NCBI RefSeq assembly: GCF_038066715.1
Contig: NZ_JBBUKT010000008.1
Span: 1-64,000 of the forward strand
DNA: 64,000 nt
Source: Luteolibacter sp. Y139
Lineage (GTDB): Bacteria; Verrucomicrobiota; Verrucomicrobiia; Verrucomicrobiales; Akkermansiaceae
Direction: 5' to 3'
Within the stretch, counting starts at the first letter, position 1. Every line of letters starts with the position of its first letter. The notes under the pieces were generated by a model. That model saw nothing but the letters and a program-made list of their open reading frames with translations, was not told the DNA's origin and did no database searches. The position numbers were made by a program, and so were the translations under genes. Positions 26,040-33,216 of this stretch are shown here, one piece after another.

Positions 26040-27406
26040 GGGAGTGGAGCGGGAGAGGAGTCGTCAAGAGACCACTGGAGTTCACGGCCACCCCGCACGG
26101 GGATCAGGCCGGATTCGCTCGCGATTTCTTCACCTACGAGCAAGCGCGGAAAAGATAACACAATATTGTGAGAAAATTTCGGCGGAAGGGGAGTGGTGAT
26201 TTCGGTGAACTCACCGGGCCCTGTCGCGGTGAAGGTGCCGGCTTCATCCGTGGTCAATTCAAGCCGGTGAAGTGGAGCGCCGGGAGCCAGTGAAAGGTCG
26301 CCCGGCCCATCGTTTCGCAGGACGATGCGGCCGTCGCTTTCGAGCTTCGCATGCACGCCGTGAGCGGGAGCTTCGCCGCGCGCCAAGGCTGCGAGATGCG
26401 ATGGCGAATGCGCGGCACGCAGGCCGGGTCCGGGCAGGCTAAACCAGACGATGCTGCTCGCTCCGGAGTCGAATGCGGTCTTGATCAAAGCGCGCAGGCT
26501 ATCTTCGTCCGGTGCCCGCCAGACGAGGAGCTGCGATGACTTCAACTGCGTGCCGTAGAGGATCGTGTCGCGTTTGATCCGGTAGCCGGTGCCGCCGGTG
26601 AATTGCGGAAGCGTTTCGAGAAAGTCCGCTCGAGCGATGCTCTCCGGCTGCCACTGCTTGAGATGGCCGACGAGCTTGCCGTCGGCCTCGAACAGCGTGA
26701 GTCGCTCGAAGTTCGCCAGTCCGGCGCGCCATGGAGTGCGGCAGGATTTCCAGCGGGTGATCCACGATGCGGCCTCGGAGCCGGCCATGGGCTTCGCCTT
26801 TCCGGCGACGATGTCCTGCGGGGGATCGGCGGTCAGGTCATAGAACATCGGCACGAGTTCGTCCGCGGCTTCGCCGAGTTGCTTGAATTCGGGTGAATCG
26901 ATCCAGCCGGCGAGCGCGGTGATCGAGATCTCCTTCAGGCCAAGTTCGCCGCGCAGCTCGCGGAGGAAGGTGGCGTAGCGCGGGAGCAGGCGCACGGAGC
27001 AATCGTGGTCGAGCTGGAGCGAGGGCGGGACTTTGTCTTGGAAGTGATGCCGCAGCCACTTCGCGAGCATCGGGGCGGCGTCGGGGCGTTCGAGGACGGC
27101 AGGGCCGGGGTCGAGGCGGACTACCGGGATTTCATTCTCTAACAGGGCCTTCGCCTCCGTCACTGGTCGCGGTGACCAAGATCCATCGCGCCAGCCGAAC
27201 TCGGCGATTTGGCGGTAGAGTCGTCCGCCTGTCGGCACGGAGTCCTTTTCCTGCGTGGTCAAAGCCGACGACCGGTGCCAAATCCAGAAGGCTGGCGTGT
27301 GGTCGGGAGCGGCCGGGGAGGCAACGGACGGCTTGCGATCGCAAGCCGCCAGAACGCAGACGATGAGCCCCAGGATGGAAGGGTGAATGCGCACGGCTAG
27401 CGCCAC
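26036..27406 (-). CDS. DUF3142-like lipoprotein
   Basis: A 456-aa protein with lipobox LAAC (LGLIVCVLAACDRK). The start is GTG 27406, or GTG 27394, which would remove the 10-bp overlap with the phosphatase stop. It has features of DUF3142 proteins: an opening AFWIWHR, a central PSLQLDHDCSVRLLPRYATFL where the Asp-rich LDHD stands at the end of a TIM-barrel-like strand, and ISITALAGWI. The fold is probably a glycosidase-like barrel, but activity is unknown. It is sandwiched between two phosphatase genes and the 1128-aa lipoprotein in one transcription unit. Confidence 0.75.
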   Translation of the reverse strand: MALAVRIHPSILGLIVCVLAACDRKPSVASPAAPDHTPAFWIWHRSSALTTQEKDSVPTGGRLYRQIAEFGWRDGSWSPRPVTEAKALLENEIPVVRLDPGPAVLERPDAAPMLAKWLRHHFQDKVPPSLQLDHDCSVRLLPRYATFLRELRGELGLKEISITALAGWIDSPEFKQLGEAADELVPMFYDLTADPPQDIVAGKAKPMAGSEAASWITRWKSCRTPWRAGLANFERLTLFEADGKLVGHLKQWQPESIARADFLETLPQFTGGTGYRIKRDTILYGTQLKSSQLLVWRAPDEDSLRALIKTAFDSGASSIVWFSLPGPGLRAAHSPSHLAALARGEAPAHGVHAKLESDGRIVLRNDGPGDLSLAPGAPLHRLELTTDEAGTFTATGPGEFTEITTPLPPKFSHNIVLSFPRLLVGEEIASESGLIPVRGGRELQWSLDDSSPAPLP

Positions 27407-27924
27407 TCCTTTACGTAGCGGACCTGCTCCGGTGTTTGGGGCGAGCGGGGATGGCGAACCACCTTTTCCATGCCGGAGGCATAGAGGCGCTGCACTTCAT
27501 CGAGCGCCGCGGTGGCATCCAGGCCGGATTCCTTCAGCCAGCAGCCGATCACGGTGCCGGTGCGGCCGATGCCTCCCCAGCAGTGGACGTAGCAAGTGCG
27601 CCCGGCATCGAGCTCGGCGCGAAGGAGGTCGAGGATGCCGCGCATCACCTGCGGGGTTTCCGGAATGCTCAGGTCGGGGATCTTATGGGAATGGCGCTTC
27701 AGGCCTTCGCCGAGTTCGCGCAGGACCGGTTCGTAGGGATCCAGATGATCATCTGGCGTGGTGAGATCGATGAAGGTTTGGACGCCTCTTTCGAGGAGGG
27801 ACCTCAGGCGATCCTCGGTGACCTCCGGCGCCAGACTTCCCGGATACTCTCCCGCGAACAGGCGGTCGTGAACCTGATAGTGCTGCACGCTGCTACTGAT
27901 GATCATGGCATTCACTCTGGCCAT
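27397..27924 (-). CDS. Dual-specificity/tyrosine phosphatase-like protein, copy 1
   Basis: The start is placed at ATG 27924 (175 aa); ATG 27948 is also possible. It has the phosphatase loop HCWGGIGRTG (CX5R with Cys and Arg present) after TCYV, and a plausible general acid region FIDLTTPDDHLDPYEP. The size fits compact DSP/PTP-like enzymes. It is a tandem paralogue of the gene upstream (27967-28524), sharing LFAGEYPG, YVHCWGGIGRTGTV and the ending ...PRSPQ....YVKEW. It is likely cytosolic; the substrate could be protein, phosphoinositol or nucleotide. Confidence 0.87.
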   Translation of the reverse strand: MARVNAMIISSSVQHYQVHDRLFAGEYPGSLAPEVTEDRLRSLLERGVQTFIDLTTPDDHLDPYEPVLRELGEGLKRHSHKIPDLSIPETPQVMRGILDLLRAELDAGRTCYVHCWGGIGRTGTVIGCWLKESGLDATAALDEVQRLYASGMEKVVRHPRSPQTPEQVRYVKEWR

Positions 27925-27966
27925 GGAATCCGGCCATGGAAATGCCATTCGCTTCACCGCGGCTAT

Positions 27967-28524
27967 CTAATGCCAATCCCTCACGTAGCTCAATTGGACC
28001 TCCTGCTGCGGTGAGCGCGGGTAGCGGGCCTGCTTCTCGGGATCCATGTGGGCGCTATAGAGACGCTGCACTTCCGCCAGTGCGGCGTCGCTGTCCATTC
28101 CGCGTTCCTTCAGCCAGCAGGCGACCACGGTGCCGGTGCGGCCGATGCCGCCCCAGCAGTGGACGTAGCAGGTGCGGCCGGCGTTCGTTTCCTGATGCAG
28201 CAGATCGAGGATGCCTCGCATGACCGAGGGATCTGCTGGGATGCCCATGTCGGGAATCGAGAACGAATGCCGGACTGGTTGGCTGCCGGTCGCAGCGTGG
28301 ATGTCGGCGAAGTGTTGGTCGTAGGGGAGGAGGCCGAGCGAGCGATCCTCCTCGGAAGTCAGGTCGATGTAGTTGAGGACGCCTCGGGCCGCGAGTTCGA
28401 GCAGGCGGGTTTTTGTGAGGTCTTCGTCGTGATCGTGTCCGGGATACTCTCCGGCGAAGAGTGCGGGTTGGACGGGGTAGTGGCACACCTTCACGGCTCG
28501 ACTCTGACGATGGAATCCGGCCAT
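27967..28524 (-). CDS. Dual-specificity/tyrosine phosphatase-like protein, copy 2
   Basis: The start is placed at ATG 28524 (MAGFHRQSRAVKV; 185 aa), which keeps it clear of the tmRNA gene that begins at 28580; the open frame runs on to 28578. The active-site loop HCWGGIGRTGTV is intact, and the acid loop is YIDLTSEEDRSLGLLPYDQ. It ends with RYPRSPQQEVQLSYVRDW, like its paralogue downstream. The two genes are 42 bp apart and probably arose by tandem duplication. Together with the DUF3142 and TPR lipoprotein genes they form a likely four-gene unit. Confidence 0.86.
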   Translation of the reverse strand: MAGFHRQSRAVKVCHYPVQPALFAGEYPGHDHDEDLTKTRLLELAARGVLNYIDLTSEEDRSLGLLPYDQHFADIHAATGSQPVRHSFSIPDMGIPADPSVMRGILDLLHQETNAGRTCYVHCWGGIGRTGTVVACWLKERGMDSDAALAEVQRLYSAHMDPEKQARYPRSPQQEVQLSYVRDWH

Positions 28525-28579
28525 GGAAATTCCATTTGCGCGGCGGGCTCTCAGGAGGCATGGTCCGGCCGTCAGCAAA

Positions 28580-28934
28580 GGGGGCGTACCGGTTTCGACG
28601 GGATGTTCAAAGTGCTGGCTGCACGTGGAGGTTGATCGGCTGGCCTCCTAAAAAGCCGTTCAAAACAAATAAATGCAGACTCTAACGAGCTCGCACTGGC
28701 TGCTTAATTGACAGCCACGCCTGAACCCCGACGCCTACTGAGGGGGACGGCGAACACTTAGCAGGCTGGCCAGGAAGCCGGGGAACCGGGCCTTTTGGTG
28801 AGATCAAACAGGATCCTAGGAAAGAAAACGCCGCCGACGGGCCGAAGCTCTCCGAAATACCAGACCGTCGGATAAACGTGTAGATGCCTGTGCTAAAGAC
28901 GTTTCGGACACGGGTTCAACTCCCGTCGCCTCCA
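28580..28934 (+). ncRNA. ssrA: Transfer-messenger RNA (tmRNA)
   Basis: The 5' end ggggGCG..ACCGGTTTCGACGGG and the 3' end GGGTTCAACTCCCGTCGCCTCC match one-piece tmRNA. The acceptor stem pairs GGGGGCG (28580-28586) with CGCCTCC (28927-28933), and A28934 is the discriminator. The following CCA is not encoded. The tag frame starts at GCA 28675 and stops at TAA 28705-28707, encoding ADSNELALAA with the usual LAA end, so with the alanine from the tRNA part the tag is AADSNELALAA. It rescues stalled ribosomes with SmpB (not in the window). Confidence 0.96.
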
Positions 28935-28941
28935 CTCTTTC

Positions 28942-28977
28942 GATCCCCCTTCGTTCCGGCGAAGGGGGATTTTTTGT
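28942..28977 (+). terminator. Rho-independent terminator of ssrA
   Basis: The hairpin atccccctt-cg-ttccgg-cg-aagggggat is followed immediately by ttttttg, 8 bp after the tmRNA 3' end. Confidence 0.93.
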
Positions 28978-29074
28978 GACTGGATGTAGGCCTTTCAGAT
29001 CCGTCCTTTGCCAGGTTGGTGGGGCTTCGGCGGGGCGCTGCCTGCCGGACCGGGAGGAGAGAATCACTCCAATA

Positions 29075-29106
29075 ATTCCACTATATAGGCATATGGGAAT
29101 AGTGGA
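29075..29106. repeat. Inverted repeat upstream of the 212-aa membrane protein
   Basis: CCACTAT (29077-29083) pairs perfectly with ATAGTGG (29098-29104), and the pairing extends by one A-T and one G-T. The 14-base loop is ataggcatatggga. It lies about 95 bp before the ATG at 29200 in a short A+T-rich patch. It could be an operator or an RNA hairpin in the leader; there is no T-tract. Confidence 0.5.
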
Positions 29107-29199
29107 GTTCGGTGGCTGGGCCGCAACTTCAGGTGAGTCCAATTCCCGCCCGGAATTATCCTTCCGGGAAAGCGATCTCCCGCTAGATTGGCCCTTGCC

Positions 29200-29838
29200 A
29201 TGTCCGAGTCGCCCTCGTCGCCGCCTCCTGTTCCACAGAAGAAGTCCTGTCTCGTGCCGGTATTGATCGGCATCATCGCCGTGCTGGTTGCCGTCATCGG
29301 CGTGATCTGGTGGAACAATCGTCCGATCAAGCCGGTGCAGCTCAGCGCCGAGGAGAAGATGGTGGTGCAGCAGAAGGTGGAGGCGATCCAGCAGGTGGAG
29401 AAGGGGAGCGCTCCCACTCCGCCAAAGCCGGGTGAGCCGACTTATGAGAAGGGCAAGAAGGAGATCGTGCTTACCGAGCGCGAGCTCAATGGCCTGCTCA
29501 ATGAGCACACCACCCTCGGTCAAAAGCTGAAGCTGGAACTCGCCACCGACGCGGTGCACGCGCGGTATGAGACGGATCTGGATCCCGACGTGCCGATCGT
29601 CGGCGGCAAGAAGCTCAAGGCGCGGGCGCGCTTCATCGTAAAGACCGCGGAGGGCAATCCGAGCTTGGTGCTGGATGATTTCACCCTGTGGGGCGTTTCC
29701 CTGCCGAACGAGTGGCTCGGCCAGCTCAAGGGGAGGGATATCCTTCGCGAGATCCTCGGCGGGAAAGGTGGCAGGATCGCCGGGATTGAGGAAATGACGG
29801 TTTCCCCAGGTGAACTGAGGATCAAGCTGAAGGAGTAG
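29200..29838 (+). CDS. Single-pass membrane protein of unknown function
   Basis: A 212-aa protein starting at ATG 29200 (MSESPSSPPPVPQKK; an in-frame start four codons earlier is less likely). A Pro/Ser-rich cytoplasmic tip is followed by one strong helix (LVPVLIGIIAVLVAVIGVIWW, about 18-38), then a 170-residue outside domain. That domain holds QQKVEAIQQVEK, the ITLTERELNGLLN-like segment EIVLTERELNGLLNEHTTL, and a beta-rich end. The ELN..L segment followed by beta strands resembles proteins of the DUF2993/LmeA type only loosely. It is monocistronic. Confidence 0.75.
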   Translation: MSESPSSPPPVPQKKSCLVPVLIGIIAVLVAVIGVIWWNNRPIKPVQLSAEEKMVVQQKVEAIQQVEKGSAPTPPKPGEPTYEKGKKEIVLTERELNGLLNEHTTLGQKLKLELATDAVHARYETDLDPDVPIVGGKKLKARARFIVKTAEGNPSLVLDDFTLWGVSLPNEWLGQLKGRDILREILGGKGGRIAGIEEMTVSPGELRIKLKE

Positions 29839-29907
29839 TTGCGGCGGGGTGCCGAAGTATCCGGCGAACCTACCGGCCGAGCGGGATGAATCCCGCGTTC
29901 CCAGTAA

Positions 29908-29940
29908 AGAAAACGGCGGACAGTGAAGTCCGCCGTTCTG
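29908..29940 (-). terminator. Rho-independent terminator of citrate synthase
   Basis: A 10-bp perfect stem AACGGCGGAC with GTCCGCCGTT (29912-29937) has a 6-base loop and is followed on the minus strand by TTCTTTACTGG. It lies 33 bp after the gltA stop. A second small hairpin, gcgggat-ga-atcccgc (29881-29896), stands just beyond it. Confidence 0.88.
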
Positions 29941-29970
29941 CTATGATCTGATGTTTCGTGCAGCCGCTTC

Positions 29971-31101
29971 TCAGCGCTCGTCGATCGGGGTGATCGGCAG
30001 CGGTCCCTGAGGGCCGGTGTAGAGCGTCAGCGGGCGATACAGGCGGTTGTCGCGGAGCTGCTCCAGCACCTGCGCAGTCCAGCCGGAGGCGCGGGCGATG
30101 GCGAAGATGGGGGTGAAGAGGTCGGTCGGGATGCCCAGCGAGTAGTAAACGGTGGCCGAGTAGAAATCGACGTTGGCGTTGAGGCCCTTGCGGTCGCGCA
30201 TGATTTCGGCGATGCGCTCGGACATCTGGATCCACTTCGGCTCGCCGAGTTCCTCGGTGAGCTGCACCGCCAGCTTGCGGAGGTGGGGGGCGCGGGGGTC
30301 GAGCACCTTGTAGACGCGGTGGCCGATGCCCATGATCTTCTCCTTGCGGGTGAGACGCTCCTCCACCCAGGCATCGACCTTATCGAGCTCGCCGATGCCT
30401 TGGAGCATGTGGATCACGCCTTCATTGGCACCGCCGTGAAGGGGGCCTTTCAGGGTGCCGATGGCCGAGGTGACGGCCGAATACATGTCAGAGAGGGTGG
30501 CGACGGTGACGCGTGCCGAGAAGGTGGACGCGTTCATGCCGTGGTCGGCGTGGAGGATCAGCGCGACGTCGAGGGTCTTGGTGGCGACGTCGGTCGGGGC
30601 TTCACCGGTGATCAGGTAGAGGAAATGGCCGGCTTCGCTGAGGTCGGTGCGGATCGGCGGCAGCTCCAGGCCTTGGCGGAAACGGTGGAAGGCGGCGACG
30701 ATCGTCGGGATCTTCGCACAGATGGAGAGCGCGATGGCGGAGTCCTTCTCGAGGTCCGGCGTGCCAATGGTGGCGCGCTTGTCGTAGAGGCCGAGCATGG
30801 AGACCGCGGTGCGGGTCACATCCATCGGGTTCGCGTCCTTTGGCGCGGCCTTGAGGAAATCGATCACGCCATCCGGCAGGCCTCGCTCGGCACGCAGGCG
30901 GGCTTCGCCATCAGCGAGTTCCGCGCGGTTCGGCAGGCGGCCGCGGTGGAGGAGGTAGACGACTTCCTCGTAGGTGCAGTTTTCGACCAGATCTTCGATG
31001 CTGTAACCGAGGTAGCTGAGGCGGCCTTCGGCACCCTCCACGTTGCTGAGGGCGGATTCATTGGCGATGACTCCTTCGAGGCCTTTGGCGTAGTCGGTCA
31101 T
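29971..31101 (-). CDS. gltA: Citrate synthase
   Basis: A 376-aa short-form citrate synthase condensing oxaloacetate and acetyl-CoA to start the TCA cycle. The catalytic histidines and aspartate are in place: LILHADHGMNASTF, GPLHGGANEGVI and MGIGHRVYKVLDPRAP, with DFYSATVYYSLGIPTDLFTPIF near the end. The 370-380-residue length matches the dimeric type shared with 2-methylcitrate synthases, so activity on propionyl-CoA is an alternative; no prp genes lie nearby. It is monocistronic, ends at a clear terminator, and is divergent from tsaB. Confidence 0.95.
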   Translation of the reverse strand: MTDYAKGLEGVIANESALSNVEGAEGRLSYLGYSIEDLVENCTYEEVVYLLHRGRLPNRAELADGEARLRAERGLPDGVIDFLKAAPKDANPMDVTRTAVSMLGLYDKRATIGTPDLEKDSAIALSICAKIPTIVAAFHRFRQGLELPPIRTDLSEAGHFLYLITGEAPTDVATKTLDVALILHADHGMNASTFSARVTVATLSDMYSAVTSAIGTLKGPLHGGANEGVIHMLQGIGELDKVDAWVEERLTRKEKIMGIGHRVYKVLDPRAPHLRKLAVQLTEELGEPKWIQMSERIAEIMRDRKGLNANVDFYSATVYYSLGIPTDLFTPIFAIARASGWTAQVLEQLRDNRLYRPLTLYTGPQGPLPITPIDER

Positions 31102-31261
31102 GGAAAGCAGGGGTTACGGGTCGGGTACGGGTGCTGAATTTGCACGGAAGAAAGCGGGTCCGCTGGGGGGCTGGCAAGGGGAGAATCCGCGGTGGGGCAG
31201 AATGGCCGGTGGGGAAAGGGTCTGGGCTGGATTGCGGGTTGCGGGGCGGGCGGATTTCCGG

Positions 31262-31939
31262 ATGCTCGGGGGCGTGCCGGACGCCGCCCGATTGTTCATA
31301 GAAAGTAGCACTCCCCGTGCCTCGCTGGCCCTGCTGCGTGGCAGCGCGGTGGTCCACGAGGAGACTTTCACCGGCGACCGCAGCCACAATGCTCTGCTGT
31401 TTGCCCCGCTGGAGCGGGCGCTGGCGGTGTTGGAGACCGGCGAATCGCTGGCCGAGGTGGTGATCGGCACCGGTCCGGGGAGCTACAGCGGCACCCGGGT
31501 GGGAATCGCGGCGGGCCAAGGTGTAGCGCTGGTACATGGCTGCCCGGCCGTGGGGCTCAGCTCGCTGGTGGCGGTGCCGTCGGCGAGACCGGGGGCGCTG
31601 GCGGTGGGGGATGCCCGGCGCGGGAGCGCGTGGCGTGCGGGATTTGGCGAGGAGCCGGAGCTTTGCGGCGTGGAGGAGCTGGCGGAGGAAATCCGCGGGG
31701 TTTTATCGGGGGGGCACGCGGTGTTTTCGTTGGAGACGGTGGGGAAGGTCGGGCTGCCGGGGGATCTGGCGGAGCGGGTTTTGTTGGAGCAGCCGACTGC
31801 GGCGCTTTTGGCGAAGGCGTGGCTGGGGCTTTCAGCGGAGGAACGGGCGAGGCTGGCAGCGCTGCCGGTGCAGCCGGCTTACCTGAGGCCGCCGCATGTG
31901 ACGGAGGCGAAGGGCGGGCATCCGCTGTTACGAAAGTAG
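31262..31939 (+). CDS. tsaB: tRNA threonylcarbamoyladenosine biosynthesis protein TsaB
   Basis: A 225-aa protein with the start placed at ATG 31262 (MLGGVPDAARLFIESST), which puts the ASKHA-fold first strand at the N-terminus; longer frames upstream are not family-like. TsaB marks are FIESSTPRASLALL, HNALLFAPLERAL, the glycine motif VVIGTGPGSYSGTRVGIA, and ALAVGDARRGSAW. TsaB scaffolds TsaD and TsaE in making t6A37 of ANN-decoding tRNAs. The 3' end overlaps the convergent methyltransferase gene by 12 bp. Confidence 0.93.
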   Translation: MLGGVPDAARLFIESSTPRASLALLRGSAVVHEETFTGDRSHNALLFAPLERALAVLETGESLAEVVIGTGPGSYSGTRVGIAAGQGVALVHGCPAVGLSSLVAVPSARPGALAVGDARRGSAWRAGFGEEPELCGVEELAEEIRGVLSGGHAVFSLETVGKVGLPGDLAERVLLEQPTAALLAKAWLGLSAEERARLAALPVQPAYLRPPHVTEAKGGHPLLRK

Positions 31940-32692
31940 TCGCTTCCAAGCCGTGACCATCGAGGCGGTCCACTGGAACTTCCGGGCGGTCTCGCGGATC
32001 AGGAAGGGCTCGTCGTTCACCGAGATCAGTTCGAAATGTCCGCCGAGCTTCTCCTTCAGCCAGTCCAGCGTGCTGCCCTGGGGCCAATTCTGCGGTGGCG
32101 TGTATTCGCCGAGCCAGGTGCAGGGCGTGGCGATCACGAGTTCACCACCGGGGCGCACCAATGACGGCAACCGTTCTAACAAGCGATCCGGCTCGGTCAG
32201 GCGGCACAGCAGATTGGCAGCGTGCACACGGTCGAAGTTCTTGAGGTCGGCGCGAAGGTTCATCGCGTCGCCAGTCTCGAAGCGAACCTGGTTCGGCGGC
32301 AGGCCTTCCGGCAGACGCGCGAGCAGGGGCGTCCGCTTGTGGGCTTCATCGAGGCGGGCGTAGGGCAGGGGAGCGCCTGCCATCGCAGCGGCGGCGCGGA
32401 CGAAGTTCTGGGAAAAATCGATGCCGAGCGTTTCCTGCGAACTACGAGACATCTCGTAGGTGGAGCGGCCCACCGCACAGCCGAGGTCGAGCGTGCGTTC
32501 CACCGTGCCGGGTGAGAAATGCCGGGTAGTCCGCACCGCGAAGTCGAGTGCGTCCCGCATGCCGGCGGGAGCGGACCCGGGCAGGATCTCTTCAGCGGTG
32601 CCGTAGTGGAAGAGCAGGTATTCCGAGAGCAGGCGCTCGGTTTCGTAGGGATTCGAATTCGCGCTCACTCGTTCAATGGACAGGTGTTTCAC
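31928..32692 (-). CDS. Putative 4-mercaptohistidine N1-methyltransferase
   Basis: A 254-aa class I methyltransferase. NPYETERLLSEYLLFHYG at the start, then motif I TLDLGCAVGRSTYEMSR, LGIDFSQNFVRAA and the end segment FLIRETARKFQWTASMVTAWK, matches the family that forms the C-terminal domain of the ovothiol enzyme OvoA and also occurs as a stand-alone protein. The product would be N1-methylated 5-thiohistidine (ovothiol) if a sulfoxide synthase exists elsewhere; none is in the window. The start overlaps the end of the upstream cupin gene by 20 bp, so the two are co-translated. Family recognition is good; the substrate is inferred. Confidence 0.85.
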   Translation of the reverse strand: MKHLSIERVSANSNPYETERLLSEYLLFHYGTAEEILPGSAPAGMRDALDFAVRTTRHFSPGTVERTLDLGCAVGRSTYEMSRSSQETLGIDFSQNFVRAAAAMAGAPLPYARLDEAHKRTPLLARLPEGLPPNQVRFETGDAMNLRADLKNFDRVHAANLLCRLTEPDRLLERLPSLVRPGGELVIATPCTWLGEYTPPQNWPQGSTLDWLKEKLGGHFELISVNDEPFLIRETARKFQWTASMVTAWKRLLS

Positions 32693-33050
32693 CGGGTTTC
32701 GCCGCGGCTTCGTCGTAGTAGAAGTCGGCGTCGTCGTGCTTCGGCACGGGGATGTTGAGAATCTTCATTTTTCCGATCGCGCGATGGCGGCAACCGGGCC
32801 GGATCATCACCGCGCTGAGCGGCTTCACCGGGACCTGCTCGCCATCGAGTTCCAGGAAGCCTTCGCCCTCTAACACCACATAGATCTCGGTGGTCTTCAG
32901 GTGGTAGTGGCTGGTCGGCTCATCCTTCACTTCCAGGTAGTGCGCGGAGGCCGGGGCGTCCGGCAGATCGACAAAGGCCCGCCGGGTGGTGCCGCAGCAG
33001 CAGGCGATTGGCGGCAGCTCCGCGAGGTGGACGGGGTGGTAGCGTTTCAT
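32673..33050 (-). CDS. Cupin-domain protein
   Basis: A 125-aa single-domain cupin with motif 1 SHYHLKTTEIYVVLEGEG (two His and Glu) and motif 2 PLSAVMIRPGCRHRAIG. A Cys-Cys-Cys stretch (IACCCGTTRRAF) near residue 16 is unusual and could bind metal or thiols. It is the first gene of a two-gene unit with the ovothiol-type methyltransferase, and the 20-bp overlap makes a shared pathway plausible. It may be a dioxygenase-like enzyme or a small-molecule sensor. Confidence 0.85.
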   Translation of the reverse strand: MKRYHPVHLAELPPIACCCGTTRRAFVDLPDAPASAHYLEVKDEPTSHYHLKTTEIYVVLEGEGFLELDGEQVPVKPLSAVMIRPGCRHRAIGKMKILNIPVPKHDDADFYYDEAAAKPGETPVH

Positions 33051-33216
33051 GGGAAGGGAGGCTCAGTCCGGCTGGCACCATGGAATGGTCGCGGAAACGC
33101 TCCGGCACAAGGGGCATTTTGCGAACATTTTGCACAAGTTTGATCGCCGTTTGGCGCACGCATTCCCAAGAATGGCTTCCATCGCCACGGAGCATGAATC
33201 CGCTCCGCCCCAACGC

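Noticed and set aside
28580-29199. Genomic island inserted at ssrA
   Set aside because: No integrase gene and no repeated tmRNA 3' end were found downstream; the terminator and ordinary genes follow directly.
28816-29559. 247-aa minus-strand open frame
   Set aside because: It crosses the tmRNA 3' end, the tmRNA terminator and the N-terminal half of a plus-strand gene.
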